64,000 nucleotides of DNA, taken from NCBI GenBank assembly GCA_028279245.1, contig JANQOE010000062.1, positions 1 through 64,000 of the forward strand. The letters are read 5' to 3'. Source of the stretch: Alphaproteobacteria bacterium. GTDB lineage: Bacteria > Pseudomonadota > Alphaproteobacteria > UBA6615. Within the stretch, counting starts at the first letter, position 1. Each line of letters begins with the position of its first letter. A model generated the notes under the pieces. The model was not told the origin of the DNA and searched no databases. It saw nothing but the letters and a program-made list of their open reading frames with translations. Shown here one piece after another: positions 34,776 to 43,975 of the stretch. A program made the position numbers and the translations under genes.

Positions 34776-35672
34776 TCAGCCATTGAAGCCGATGGAACGA
34801 AGGTACTCGCGATTGGCGCGGGAGTCGTCGAGCGGCGATGTCGAACCCTGTGGGTCACAGTCCTGTTCAACAGTGCACCAGCCTTTGTACCCGGCATTCT
34901 CAAGTACGTCGCGGACGGCCCGAAAGTCGACGGCACCGCGCCCCAAGTTGCAGAAGATACCGTCGGCACAGGCATCGTAGAAGTCAGTTCGGTTGGCGAT
35001 GACCCGCCGCTGCACCAGCGGATCGATATCCTTGAAGTGCATGTAAACGATCCGGTCCATGTGACGCTTCATGAAGGCAACTGGGTCGAAGCCGGCGTAC
35101 ACGCTGTGGCCGGTGTCGAGGCAGATCTTCAGGATGCCTGCGTCGATTTCGCCAAGCATCCGTTCGAGCTCGGGCTCGAAGTCGCAGAACCCGCCGGCAT
35201 GCGCATGGATGCTGACGGTCAGTCCGTAGTCCTCCGTGCCCATTTTCGCGACGGTGCGGACCCGGTCCAACATTTTTGCCCAGCTATCACCGTTCATTTG
35301 CTCCGCCTCATCGGGGCGCCCAGCCGTCGGTGCGCGTCGTGGAGAGATGGAGTCGATCAGCACCAAATGCTCCGCCCCGTGGCTTTGCAACGACCGGCAG
35401 GTACGGCGGCTCGCATCGAGAACCCTGTCCCACTTTGCCTCGTCGTGAAACGGCTGAAAGACGACGCCACCAACCAGCGACAGCCCGTTCTTGGCCAGCC
35501 CATCCGCCAACACGGCCGGGTCTTCCGGCATGAAACCGATCGGGCCGAGTTCGATGCCCGCATATCCCGTTGCCGCGGCCTCGTTCAATACCTTCGCCCA
35601 GGGCGGGTTGCGGGGGTCGTCGGGAAACTCGACGCCCCACGAACAAGGGGCGTTACTGATACGAATCGACAC
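34776..35672 (-). CDS. iolE: IolE-like 2-keto-myo-inositol (inosose) dehydratase
   Basis: TIM-barrel dehydratase that removes water from an inosose to give the trihydroxycyclohexanedione used by IolD. The opening ISNAPCSWGVEF and the motifs YAGIELGPIGFMP, SIHAHAGG, CLDTGHSVYAG, YMHFKDID and CTVEQD match the IolE/MocC layout, with E, D, H and E as the metal set. 298 residues, normal. The GTG start at 35672 has GGAGG six bases ahead. It is placed between two Gfo/Idh/MocA genes and divergent from iolDCBJ, which supports the pathway role. MocC of rhizopine catabolism is the alternative within the same family. Confidence 0.82.
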   Translation of the reverse strand: MSIRISNAPCSWGVEFPDDPRNPPWAKVLNEAAATGYAGIELGPIGFMPEDPAVLADGLAKNGLSLVGGVVFQPFHDEAKWDRVLDASRRTCRSLQSHGAEHLVLIDSISPRRAPTAGRPDEAEQMNGDSWAKMLDRVRTVAKMGTEDYGLTVSIHAHAGGFCDFEPELERMLGEIDAGILKICLDTGHSVYAGFDPVAFMKRHMDRIVYMHFKDIDPLVQRRVIANRTDFYDACADGIFCNLGRGAVDFRAVRDVLENAGYKGWCTVEQDCDPQGSTSPLDDSRANREYLRSIGFNG

Positions 35673-35697
35673 TCTTTTCCTCCGAGCGGCATCAGCC

Positions 35698-36807
35698 CTA
35701 TTTGACGGAAACCCAACCTTGTTCTGCGTGCGAACGGCGGATTGCCCGAATGATGCGGTTCACCTCCAGTCCGTCTTCAAAGGTCGGCCATATCGGCTCA
35801 CCGGTTTCAATCGCGGAAAGGAAATCCTTGGCTTCGATAATGATCTGGTCCTGATACCCCGTGCCGTGACCCGGTCCTTGGCAGAAGGGCAGGTAGTCCG
35901 GGTGTTCGGGGCCGGTGAGGATCTTGGTGAAACCCACACGGCCGCGCGGCGCGTCGAGGCGGTAGAAGTGCAGGGCGTTCTGGTCTTCGCCGTTGAAGAC
36001 GAGCGCACCTTCTGTACCCGTTATCTCGTAGGAATAGCCCATCTTGCGGCCCATCGCGACGCGGCTGAACGTAACGGACCCCATTGCCCCGTTGGCGAAA
36101 CGGCAGAGGAAATGGGCTTGATCCTCGTTGCGCACCGGTTCCGGACCGTCCGGGCCCATTCGCTCCGGGTGAACCACTTGGACGTCGCTGACCAGGGTCG
36201 CGATCGGCCCGCCCAGGGCGAGGACCCCGTTGATCATATGCGGCGCAAGGTCGCCGATCGTACCCGTGGCCGGGTCCCGTGTTCGCCAGTGAGCCGGTGC
36301 CGCCGGATCGGCCAAAAAATCCTCGGTATGCTCGGCCCGGACATGCACGACCCGACCGATTTCGCCGGCCCCAATCATTTGCTTGGCGAGTTGGGTCGCC
36401 GGCGTGCGGACGTAGTTGAAGCCGACCATGTTGGCCACGCCGGCCGCCTTCGCGGCGGCGACCATCGCTTCGCTGTCTTCGACGGTTTCGCCAAGCGGCT
36501 TTTCACAGAAGACCGGTTTCCCCAGGGCGAGTGCCGCAGTCACGATGTCGCGGTGCGTGCTCTGTGGCGACGCAACAACGACGGCTTCGACCTTGGGATT
36601 GTTGACCAGCGTCCGCCAGTCGTCGGTAGAGCTGTTGAAACCGAATTCTTTGGCCCGGGCAGCCGCCCCTTCGGCCGTGGTGGTGCAGATCATCTCGCAA
36701 ACCGGCCTTAGGCGCGTGTTGAACACGGGGCCGACGGCCTTCATGGCCACCGAATGGGCCTTGCCCATGTAACCCGCACCGATGATGCCGACACCGATAC
36801 TCTTCAT
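35698..36807 (-). CDS. Gfo/Idh/MocA-family oxidoreductase, candidate inositol dehydrogenase
   Basis: Rossmann start GVGIIGAGYMGKAHS, signature CEKPLGETVED near residue 103-113, and a catalytic segment TIGDLAPHMI (aspartate and histidine). 369 residues, a little longer than the usual inositol dehydrogenase (about 330-350). First gene of the unit 36807-33615, only 27 bp from the perfect LacI operator at 36834 that it shares with the divergent iolD gene. It should feed inosose to the IolE-like protein encoded just downstream. Scyllo-inositol or a methylated inositol are possible substrates as well. Confidence 0.87.
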   Translation of the reverse strand: MKSIGVGIIGAGYMGKAHSVAMKAVGPVFNTRLRPVCEMICTTTAEGAAARAKEFGFNSSTDDWRTLVNNPKVEAVVVASPQSTHRDIVTAALALGKPVFCEKPLGETVEDSEAMVAAAKAAGVANMVGFNYVRTPATQLAKQMIGAGEIGRVVHVRAEHTEDFLADPAAPAHWRTRDPATGTIGDLAPHMINGVLALGGPIATLVSDVQVVHPERMGPDGPEPVRNEDQAHFLCRFANGAMGSVTFSRVAMGRKMGYSYEITGTEGALVFNGEDQNALHFYRLDAPRGRVGFTKILTGPEHPDYLPFCQGPGHGTGYQDQIIIEAKDFLSAIETGEPIWPTFEDGLEVNRIIRAIRRSHAEQGWVSVK

Positions 36808-36833
36808 CTTCAGCTTCCAGATCTTGGAGTTCT

Positions 36834-36851
36834 ATTGCAACCGGTTGCAAT
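36834..36851. promoter_or_regulatory. LacI-family operator, copy 3, perfect 18-bp palindrome
   Basis: ATTGCAACCGGTTGCAAT, fully symmetric, between the divergent oxidoreductase (start 36807) and iolD (start 36900). It can block both promoters at once. Confidence 0.8.
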
Positions 36852-36899
36852 GCGACCTTACGGCGCGATAGTATCCGCCGTCAACTCCGCAGGATCGCC

Positions 36900-38765
36900 A
36901 TGCAAGATCGAACGATACGGCTGACGGCGGCACAAGCGTTGGTGCGGCACCTCGTTGCCCAGCGCATCGAGGTCGATGGCGCCAACCAATCCCTGTTTGC
37001 AGGCGTGTTCGCGATCTTCGGCCATGGAAACGTCAGCTGCTTGGGCGAGGCCCTTTACGAGCAGCGGGAACGGTTGCCCGTGTGGCGCGGACAGAACGAG
37101 CAATCCATGGCGCTCGCCGGCATCGCCTACACCAAGGCCAAGCTAAGACGCCGTATCATGGTGGCGACCTCCTCGATCGGCCCCGGCGCCACCAACATGG
37201 TAACCGCCGCGGGCGTGGCCCATTCGAACCGGCTACCGATCCTGCTGTTGTCGGGAGACACCTATCATCACCGGCTGCCGAACCCCGTCCTGCAGCAGGT
37301 CGAGCACTTCGCCGACCCCAACATCACGGTGAATGATGCCTTCAAGGCAGTGGCACGCTACTGGGATCGGATAACCCACCCGGCCCAGCTCATCCAATCG
37401 CTGCCGACGGCCATCGACACGATGCTCGACCCCGCCGACTGCGGCCCGACGTTTCTCGGGCTGCCGCAAGATGTTCAAGGCACTGCCTACGACTACCCGG
37501 TGCGCTTCTTCGCACCCCGGCATCATCGTATTCGCCGGATTGCGCCGGACCCCGCCGAGGTCACCGACGCAGTAGCACTGCTGCGCACGGCGCAGCGCCC
37601 CCTGATCATCGCGGGTGGCGGCGTCCAGTACAGCCTGGCAACGGCCGAATTGGCCGAGTTTGCCAGCAAGCATCGGATCCCGGTGGTCGAGACCATCGCC
37701 GGTCGTGCCAACATGCTCCACGACCATCCTCTGAACTGCGGGCCAATTGGCGTAACCGGCTCAAACTCGGCCAACGAACTCGCCGCCCGGGCCGATGTCA
37801 TTCTCGCCATCGGCACCCGCCTGCAGGACTTCACCACCGGCTCGTGGACGGCCTTTGACGGCGAGGCCCGGATCATCGCCGTGAACGTCGGCCGGTTCGA
37901 CGCCAGCAAGCACATGTCTCTGCCGGTCGTCGGCGACGCCAAGGTCTCGGTGCAGTTGATTGGCGAGGCGCTGGAGGACTGGACCGGGCCCGGCGACTGG
38001 CGCGACACCGCCGCTGCCGCGGTGGACAGGTGGAACACCTACGTCGATGCCAACACCAAGCCGAGCAACGCGGCGATGAGCTATGCCCAGGTGGTCGGCG
38101 CGGTGAACCGGCACTGCGGCCCGCGCGACCGAGTGGTCACCGCGGCCGGCGGTGTACCGGCCGAAGTCGCCGCCAACTGGCGAACAAAGGGTATCGGCAC
38201 CGTCGATGTCGAGTTCGGCTTCTCCTGCATGGGCTATGAAATCGCCGGGGGTTGGGGCGCCCGTATCGCACAGGAAGAAACTGAGCCGGATGCGGCCACC
38301 TTTGTGCTGGTCGGCGACGGTTCTTATTTGATCCAGAACTCGGACATCTACTCGGCGGTCCTATCGGCCAAGAAGATCATTGTCATCGTCTGCGACAACG
38401 GCGGCTTCGCGGTGATCGACAAGCTCCAGAACAACACCGGCAACATGTCGTTCAACAACCTGATTGCAGACTGCAATCTGGGTGTTGAACCATTCGCGAT
38501 CGACTTTGAGGCGCATGCGCGCGCCATGGGCGCTCAGGCGGAGACTGTTGAGTCTATTGCCGACCTGCGGGCTGCCCTCGGTCGAGCCAAGACCGCGACC
38601 GGGCCCTACGTGATTTCGCTGAAGGTCGATCCGCATGAAGGCTGGACGACCGAAGGTCACACCTGGTGGGAGGTCGGGATGCCAGAGGTCTCCGACCGTG
38701 CCGAGGTCGTTGCCGCCGCCGAGAGTTGGGACGAAGGGCGGGCCCGCCAACGGCGCGGTGTTTGA
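36900..38765 (+). CDS. iolD: 3D-(3,5/4)-trihydroxycyclohexane-1,2-dione hydrolase
   Basis: Thiamine-diphosphate enzyme that opens the ring of the cyclohexanedione to give 5-deoxyglucuronate. Three-domain ThDP layout: an N-terminal PYR domain with FAIFGHGNVSCLGEAL and RGQNEQSMALAG (catalytic glutamate region), a central domain, and the C-terminal PP domain with the ThDP-binding motif beginning GDGSYLIQNSD and ending NN near residue 470-505. 621 residues, exactly the IolD size. AGGATCGCC precedes the ATG. It begins the iolD-C-B-J operon, 49 bp behind a perfect LacI operator. Confidence 0.96.
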   Translation: MQDRTIRLTAAQALVRHLVAQRIEVDGANQSLFAGVFAIFGHGNVSCLGEALYEQRERLPVWRGQNEQSMALAGIAYTKAKLRRRIMVATSSIGPGATNMVTAAGVAHSNRLPILLLSGDTYHHRLPNPVLQQVEHFADPNITVNDAFKAVARYWDRITHPAQLIQSLPTAIDTMLDPADCGPTFLGLPQDVQGTAYDYPVRFFAPRHHRIRRIAPDPAEVTDAVALLRTAQRPLIIAGGGVQYSLATAELAEFASKHRIPVVETIAGRANMLHDHPLNCGPIGVTGSNSANELAARADVILAIGTRLQDFTTGSWTAFDGEARIIAVNVGRFDASKHMSLPVVGDAKVSVQLIGEALEDWTGPGDWRDTAAAAVDRWNTYVDANTKPSNAAMSYAQVVGAVNRHCGPRDRVVTAAGGVPAEVAANWRTKGIGTVDVEFGFSCMGYEIAGGWGARIAQEETEPDAATFVLVGDGSYLIQNSDIYSAVLSAKKIIVIVCDNGGFAVIDKLQNNTGNMSFNNLIADCNLGVEPFAIDFEAHARAMGAQAETVESIADLRAALGRAKTATGPYVISLKVDPHEGWTTEGHTWWEVGMPEVSDRAEVVAAAESWDEGRARQRRGV

Positions 38766-38767
38766 TC

Positions 38768-39733
38768 ATGTTGCGGCTTGATCGGTCGAAGCCCCTCGAT
38801 GCGATCGTTATCGGCCGCGCAGGCATGGATCTGTATCCGGTTCCGGATGGCACCAAGACCGAAGCCGCGGCGGCCTTTCAGTCCGACGTCGGCGGTTCGG
38901 CGGCCAACATCGCCGTTTCGCTGGCCCGGCAAGGCGGGCGCGTCGGCCTGCTGAGCTGCCTGTCCGACGACCCGGTCGGCAAATACGTACACCGGACACT
39001 CGAACGCTACGGCGTGGATCTGTCGCGCTGCCGCACCATTACCGGGCAGTACCGAACGTCGTTGGCATTGGCCGAAACGCGGCAAACGGATTGCGAGGTT
39101 GTGATTTATCGTAACGGCGCCGCGGACCTGGGCCTATCACCCGCCGACGTCCAGACGGCGGATCTGGAAAGCGCCGCATGTGTGATTGTAACGGGGACGG
39201 CCCTGGCCCAGGAGCCTTCCCGGTCGGCCGTGTTCGAGGCATTGAGAATCTGCGGCAAGGCGGGCGTCGTCAGGATTCTCGATCTCGACTACCGTCCATA
39301 CTCTTGGCCATCCGCCGCCGACGCGCGAACGACCTATGGTCACGCCGCGGCGAAGTCAGATGTAGTCATCGGCAACGACGACGAGTTTGCGGTTCTGGGC
39401 GACCCGGCTGCCGAACCGCTGGCGACGGCCACGACGCTGGCTGAGAACGGAGCCGGTCTGGTCGTCTTCAAAAAGGGTGAGGCCGGATCAACGGCTTTTG
39501 CCGAGGATAAGGTGGTTGAAACACCGATATACCCGGTCCCCATCAAGAAGCCATTCGGCGCCGGCGATGCCTTCATGGGAGGGCTCGTCTTTGCGCTTCT
39601 GGAGGGCCGGACCGTCGGGGTTGCGCTGGCCCGCGGCTCTGCCGCTGCGGCCCTCGTCGTCAGCCGTCCCGGATGCGCTTCGGCGATGCCGACCCCTAGC
39701 GAAATAGACGCCATAGTTACAGGCGAGATTTAG
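38768..39733 (+). CDS. iolC: 5-dehydro-2-deoxygluconokinase
   Basis: PfkB-family sugar kinase phosphorylating 2-deoxy-5-keto-gluconate. Seen: VGGSAANIAVSLARQGGRVG early (sugar-binding loop), the catalytic KPFGAGDAFMGGLVF (GAGD, aspartate as base), and 321 residues. The start at 38768 lies 2 bp after the iolD stop; a 34-codon upstream extension reads through the iolD end and is rejected. Some alphaproteobacterial IolC proteins are fused to a DUF2090/aldolase domain; this one is the stand-alone form, and the aldolase is supplied by iolJ downstream. Confidence 0.93.
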   Translation: MLRLDRSKPLDAIVIGRAGMDLYPVPDGTKTEAAAAFQSDVGGSAANIAVSLARQGGRVGLLSCLSDDPVGKYVHRTLERYGVDLSRCRTITGQYRTSLALAETRQTDCEVVIYRNGAADLGLSPADVQTADLESAACVIVTGTALAQEPSRSAVFEALRICGKAGVVRILDLDYRPYSWPSAADARTTYGHAAAKSDVVIGNDDEFAVLGDPAAEPLATATTLAENGAGLVVFKKGEAGSTAFAEDKVVETPIYPVPIKKPFGAGDAFMGGLVFALLEGRTVGVALARGSAAAALVVSRPGCASAMPTPSEIDAIVTGEI

Positions 39734-39744
39734 GAGATCGACGA

Positions 39745-40587
39745 ATGCACATTGCCCCCTACGAGAACGACAACAAGCCCCTGTTCGATGCTGGCAACGC
39801 CGATGTGCCGCTGACCTATTTCAACATCGTCAAACTGAAGCGAGGAGATGCCTTCGAGTATCAGGTGCCGAGATATGAGACCTGTATCGTGCCGGCCACC
39901 GGTTCCGTCGACGTCGAAGCGGAAGGATTGAGTTTCGAGAGTATCGGCGAGCGTGGCGAGGACGTCTGGGACGGCGAGCCCGAAGGGGCGTACATTCCGT
40001 CGGGCTGCAAGGCCCGAATGGTCTGCGCCTCGGAGGACGCCGAGGTCTTTGTTGCCGGTGCTTTGTTCGACGAGACGCTTGAGCCCTTCGCTATCCGAAA
40101 GAATGAAATCGATCTGGTCCAGTACGGTTCGGACGACACCAAGACCCATCGGAAAATCAAGCACATCCTCGGACAGAAACAGGTCGGCCGGGTCGGCCGG
40201 CTGCTCGTTTCGGAGCTGTTCACTGTCGGTGCCGGCGGCTGGTCCGGCTTCCCGTCGCACAAGCACGACTCCGATCGGCAGTCGGATGAGACTCGCCACG
40301 ACGAGATCTACAATTTCCGGTTCAAGCCGGACCATGGCTTCGGTCTGCAACTGCTGCAACCGGAGAGTGAGGCTGTCGGCAATGCCTTTCATGTGGTCGA
40401 CGGTTCGACCTTCGCGATCGACCGGGGTTATCACCCGTGCGTCGCGGCTCCCGGCTACGAGATGTACTACTTCACTATTCTCGGTGGGCTCAGCCAGCGT
40501 CCGTTGGTGCAGCATTTCCAGCCCACGCATGCCTATCAGGTCGAAACGATCCCGGGCATCAAGGACATGATCGCGAAATTCAAGTGA
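39745..40587 (+). CDS. iolB: 5-deoxy-glucuronate isomerase
   Basis: Cupin isomerase converting 5-deoxyglucuronate to 2-deoxy-5-keto-gluconate. The zinc-binding region appears as GGWSGFPSHKHDSD followed by HDEIYNFRF, and the C-terminal part has AIDRGYHPCVAAPGYEMYYF, all family landmarks. 280 residues, normal. GGAG stands ahead of the ATG, 11 bp after iolC. Order in the operon (D, C, B, J) does not follow the reaction order, which is common in iol clusters. Confidence 0.95.
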   Translation: MHIAPYENDNKPLFDAGNADVPLTYFNIVKLKRGDAFEYQVPRYETCIVPATGSVDVEAEGLSFESIGERGEDVWDGEPEGAYIPSGCKARMVCASEDAEVFVAGALFDETLEPFAIRKNEIDLVQYGSDDTKTHRKIKHILGQKQVGRVGRLLVSELFTVGAGGWSGFPSHKHDSDRQSDETRHDEIYNFRFKPDHGFGLQLLQPESEAVGNAFHVVDGSTFAIDRGYHPCVAAPGYEMYYFTILGGLSQRPLVQHFQPTHAYQVETIPGIKDMIAKFK

Positions 40588-40596
40588 GGTCGGTCG

Positions 40597-41445
40597 GTGC
40601 TCGTCAACCTGGAGACCATTGTCGGCCCCGCCGTTGACGGGAAATACGGTGTTGCCGGCTTCAACGTGTTCGGCTGGGAGGATGCCGTCGCGGTAACGCG
40701 CGGCGCCGAGGAAATCGGCGCGCCGGTTATACTGTCGGCCAGCCTCGACTACACCAACTTCGTACCGGTCGAGGTGATCGCCAAGGGATTTCGGATATTA
40801 GCGGAGCAAGCATCCGTGCCGGTCTGCGCGCATCTTGATCACTGCTATGAGTTGGACAACGTCAAGCGTGCCATCGATGCCGGCATGACGTCTGTCATGT
40901 ACGACGGGTCGCAACTGCCGGTCCGCGACAATATCGCCGGCACTCGCAGGATCGTCGAGTATGGCCGCTCAGCGAATGTCTCGGTCGAAGCGGAGATCGG
41001 CTCTGTTCCTTACGCCGAAGGGCGCGACCATATTCGTGCCGAGAAGACCGACGTCGAAGAAGCCGTTCGGTTGGCGGAGGAAAGCGGGCTGACCGCCATG
41101 GCAGTCTCGGTGGGTAATGTACATCGTCTACGGGAGCCGTCGGCCAAGATCGACTTTGACCTACTGGCCGAGATCGAGAACCGGACGACCGTGCCATTGG
41201 TCATACACGGCACGTCGGGGATCGACCCAAGCGATCTGGTCGCCCTCTCTCGGACCCGGGTGGCCAAGTTCAATGTCGGTACAAGTCTGCGCCGGTCGTT
41301 TGGCAACGGGATGCGTCAGGCCCTGGCCGCGGACCCGAGCCGTTTCGACCGGCTGCAGATCATGAATGAAGTCATCCCAGTGATGGCCGAGGAGACCGCC
41401 CGGGTTATTCGCTTGCTCGGGTGGACCGGCACGCGCCGCAACTAG
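40597..41445 (+). CDS. iolJ: Class II aldolase, 6-phospho-5-dehydro-2-deoxy-D-gluconate aldolase type
   Basis: Class II fructose-bisphosphate-aldolase fold: FNVFGWEDAVAV at the N terminus, the zinc-site CAHLDHCYE, SVMYDGSQLP, the glutamate segment VEAEIGSV, and IHGTSGI with NVGTSLRR binding the phosphate. It should cleave the IolC product to dihydroxyacetone phosphate and malonate semialdehyde. 282 residues. GTG start with GAGG ahead, 9 bp after iolB. KbaY/GatY-type tagatose-bisphosphate aldolases look alike, but the operon position favours IolJ. No iolA (malonate-semialdehyde dehydrogenase) is in the window. Confidence 0.88.
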   Translation: MLVNLETIVGPAVDGKYGVAGFNVFGWEDAVAVTRGAEEIGAPVILSASLDYTNFVPVEVIAKGFRILAEQASVPVCAHLDHCYELDNVKRAIDAGMTSVMYDGSQLPVRDNIAGTRRIVEYGRSANVSVEAEIGSVPYAEGRDHIRAEKTDVEEAVRLAEESGLTAMAVSVGNVHRLREPSAKIDFDLLAEIENRTTVPLVIHGTSGIDPSDLVALSRTRVAKFNVGTSLRRSFGNGMRQALAADPSRFDRLQIMNEVIPVMAEETARVIRLLGWTGTRRN

Positions 41446-41491
41446 ATCCACCGCCGACAGGCATAGGCGCCGATGGCCCGCCCCGACGCAC

Positions 41492-41521
41492 AAAAAAAGG
41501 CCCGCCAAAGTGGCGGGCCTT
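41492..41521 (-). terminator. Intrinsic terminator of the sugar-binding-protein gene
   Basis: An 11-bp stem (AAGGCCCGCCA / TGGCGGGCCTT, loop AAG) at 41497-41521 followed on the minus strand by a run of T ending in G (41498-41491). It lies 18 bp after the stop of the minus-strand gene at 41540. On the plus strand there is no T-run, so its effect on iolJ transcripts is uncertain. Confidence 0.85.
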
Positions 41522-41539
41522 AGCTTGTCAGTGAGGAAG

Positions 41540-42571
41540 TTAGTTACAGATCTCGGGCGCGTTGTCGGTCACGCCAGCGCAGATGCGATCCACCGTCGCC
41601 CAACCGACATCGACAGTCTGGTTGAGATTAGTGCGGTCAATGCGCTGCACGGGGAGCAGGATCGACTCCAGCTCGACGCCTTCAGGACCCTTATCGAACA
41701 TCGCCTTCTCGGAAATATCTTCGCCCTTCGCCAACCGCAGCGCCACATCCGCCGCCGTTTCGCCAAGTTGGTAGGCGTTCTTCCAGATCGTGAAAGTCTG
41801 CTGGCCGCGTGCGATCCGGTTGAGTGCGCCCGGCGCGCCGTCCTGGCCGGAAATCGGAATGACCAAGCCTTGCTCCTCGAGGGCTCTGGAGACGCCGCTG
41901 GCCATGCCGTCATTCATGACCATGACCGCATCGACGTTGTTGTCATTGGCGGTCAGCATCTGTTCCATAACGTCCTTCGCCGTTTCCGGACGCCAGCCGT
42001 CAATGAACTGTTCGCCGACGAAGTTGATGCTGCCGGCATCGAGGCTCGGCTGGATCGTATCCATGAACGCCCCGAACATCTGGTGCGTATTGGGGTCGCC
42101 ATCGTCGCCCTTGATGATCGCATAGTTGCCCTCCGGCGCGACCTCCAGCATGCCCTCGGCCAGCGCCTGACCGACCGAACGGGCGTCGAATGAGACGTAG
42201 AAAGCGCCCGGAACCTCGATGACCTGGTCATAGGCGATGACCGGCACACCTTCGTCCAGCGCTTTCTGCACGACCGGCTTCACGGCATCGGACACGCCGG
42301 ACATGATGATCAGCACATCAGCGCCGCGTGTAATCAGGTTTTCAATATCTGAAACCGATTTCTCCGCCGAGAAATTGGCGTCTGCCGAGATGTATTCGGC
42401 GCCGGCGGCTTTCAAGACGTCCCGCATCCCGGCCTCGTCGATCCGCCAGCGTTCGTCAGCGAATTTGTACCAGCTAACGCCGACTGTAATCCCATCCTGG
42501 GCCAGTGCAGCCGTGCTTAGAGCGACAGTAGCGGCAGCAGCCATAATGGCCGAACGAAATAAGGTTCCCAT
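41540..42571 (-). CDS. Sugar ABC transporter substrate-binding protein, ribose/xylose class
   Basis: Type I periplasmic binding protein (XylF/RbsB/IbpA-like). Sec signal peptide MGTLFRSAIMAAAATVALST, cleaved before QDGITV. Core motifs: NLITRGADVLIIM, VIAYDQVIEVPGAFYVSFDARS, MNDGMASGVSRALEE, ISGQDGAPGALNRI. 343 residues. GGGAGGAGGTCT precedes the ATG. Divergent from its permease and ATPase genes, an arrangement that lets the binding protein be made in excess. A LacI operator 41 bp upstream joins it to the iol regulon, so myo-inositol is the likely ligand; xylose is the alternative by sequence class. Confidence 0.88.
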   Translation of the reverse strand: MGTLFRSAIMAAAATVALSTAALAQDGITVGVSWYKFADERWRIDEAGMRDVLKAAGAEYISADANFSAEKSVSDIENLITRGADVLIIMSGVSDAVKPVVQKALDEGVPVIAYDQVIEVPGAFYVSFDARSVGQALAEGMLEVAPEGNYAIIKGDDGDPNTHQMFGAFMDTIQPSLDAGSINFVGEQFIDGWRPETAKDVMEQMLTANDNNVDAVMVMNDGMASGVSRALEEQGLVIPISGQDGAPGALNRIARGQQTFTIWKNAYQLGETAADVALRLAKGEDISEKAMFDKGPEGVELESILLPVQRIDRTNLNQTVDVGWATVDRICAGVTDNAPEICN

Positions 42572-42611
42572 AGACCTCCTCCCAGATTATTCGCGGCACT
42601 ATATCGCGATA

Positions 42612-42627
42612 TTGAAATCGGTTGCAA
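42612..42627. promoter_or_regulatory. LacI-family operator, copy 4
   Basis: TTGAAATCGGTTGCAA, one mismatch in the left half-site. Located 41 bp upstream of the binding-protein start and 128 bp upstream of the permease start. Confidence 0.65.
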
Positions 42628-42754
42628 TCCCTGACATAGTTCGGAATAGCCGCTCTCGGCGGGGTGCAGAAGCGTGATGAAGCGCGAGGTATCCGCCGGA
42701 CCTTTGGCATGCGTTGACATGGCCGCGGCTGTTGGGCTGGGGAGGACGATTGAG

Positions 42755-43969
42755 ATGGCGGTGCAAGAAAGCATCGGATTTTCCGGCGGCGTAAGGCGGC
42801 TCGGAACCGTCCTGGAACTCGATACCCGGCTGTTGTCGATGGTCGGCGCGCTCATCGCGATCTGGATCTTCTTCGACCTGGCCTCCGGTGGCCTGTTTCT
42901 CTCGCCGCGCAACCTATGGAACCTCGCCGTACAGACCAGCGTCGTGGCGCTCATCGCCACCGGCATGGTCCTCGTGATCGTCTCACGCGGGATTGATCTA
43001 TCGATCGGCTCGCTGCTGGCGTTTCTCGGGATTCTCGGCGGCTTCATTCAGACCGAGGTGCTGCCGCTTGAAGGACCGCACAGTTGGTGGATCTCGATCC
43101 TCGTCATGCTCGCCGCCGGCGCCCTGTTCGGCGGGCTTCAGGGTGTAATTATTGCGTTCCTGAGCATTCCCTCTTTCGTCGTAACGCTCGGCGGCCTGAT
43201 GTTCTGGCGCGCTGCAGGATGGCTGTTCACCCAGGGCCGAACCATCACCCCACTGGACTCGACCTACAGCATCCTCGGCGGCGGTTCGATCGGTGAGTTC
43301 TGGAGTTGGGTTGTTTGCGCCGCCGGCGCATTGATTGTGGTCGCCTTCATTTTCTGGAAGCGCAACAGCCGCCGGCAGCTCGGTTTTCCAGTCAAACCCA
43401 TTGGGGTCGAGCTGGTGATGATATTGGTCTGGATCGGCCTGATCGCGTTGTTCGCCCAGACCATGAACGCCTACAACTTCCCTCGGTCCGAACTCGGCCG
43501 CGGTATTCCCGTGCCGGTCCTGCTGCTGATCATTATCGCCTCAGTGATGGCCTACATCGCCAACATGACCAAGTTCGGGCGCTACATCTATGGCTACGGT
43601 GGCAACCCCGAGGCAGCGGAACTCTCGGGCGTCAACACCAAGCGGGTCGTCGCTGGCGCGTTCGCCCTCATCGGCATGCTAACGGCCGTCGGCGCCATGA
43701 TCTCCACGGCGCGCCTCAACGCGGCCCCGCTGTCCATCGGCCAGTTGCTCGAACTGCAAGTCATCGCCGCCGCGGTGATCGGCGGTACCTCGCTCGCCGG
43801 CGGCGTCGGCACGATCCTCGGCGCCCTGATTGGCGCGCTGCTGATGCAGAGCCTGCAGAACGGGATGGTGCTGATCGGCGTACCGAGTTCGCCGCAGCAA
43901 ATGGTCATGGCAGGCGTGCTGATCTTCGCCGTCTGGCTCGATATGATCTACCAGAAGAAACGGAGATAA
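42755..43969 (+). CDS. Sugar ABC transporter permease, XylH/RbsC class
   Basis: Polytopic membrane protein of about 10-12 segments with the family sequence VLVIVSRGIDLSIGSLLAFLG, IPSFVVTLGGLMFWRAAGWL, IYGYGGNPEAAELSGVNTKR and IAAAVIGGTSLAGGVGTILGA. 404 residues from the ATG at 42755 (GGAGG about 10 bases ahead); a longer frame from 42674 has a basic, unconserved extension. Between segments there is a long hydrophilic insertion around residues 195-225, characteristic of the XylH branch. Followed by its ATPase gene after 6 bp. Confidence 0.92.
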   Translation: MAVQESIGFSGGVRRLGTVLELDTRLLSMVGALIAIWIFFDLASGGLFLSPRNLWNLAVQTSVVALIATGMVLVIVSRGIDLSIGSLLAFLGILGGFIQTEVLPLEGPHSWWISILVMLAAGALFGGLQGVIIAFLSIPSFVVTLGGLMFWRAAGWLFTQGRTITPLDSTYSILGGGSIGEFWSWVVCAAGALIVVAFIFWKRNSRRQLGFPVKPIGVELVMILVWIGLIALFAQTMNAYNFPRSELGRGIPVPVLLLIIIASVMAYIANMTKFGRYIYGYGGNPEAAELSGVNTKRVVAGAFALIGMLTAVGAMISTARLNAAPLSIGQLLELQVIAAAVIGGTSLAGGVGTILGALIGALLMQSLQNGMVLIGVPSSPQQMVMAGVLIFAVWLDMIYQKKRR

Positions 43970-43975
43970 CCGCTG

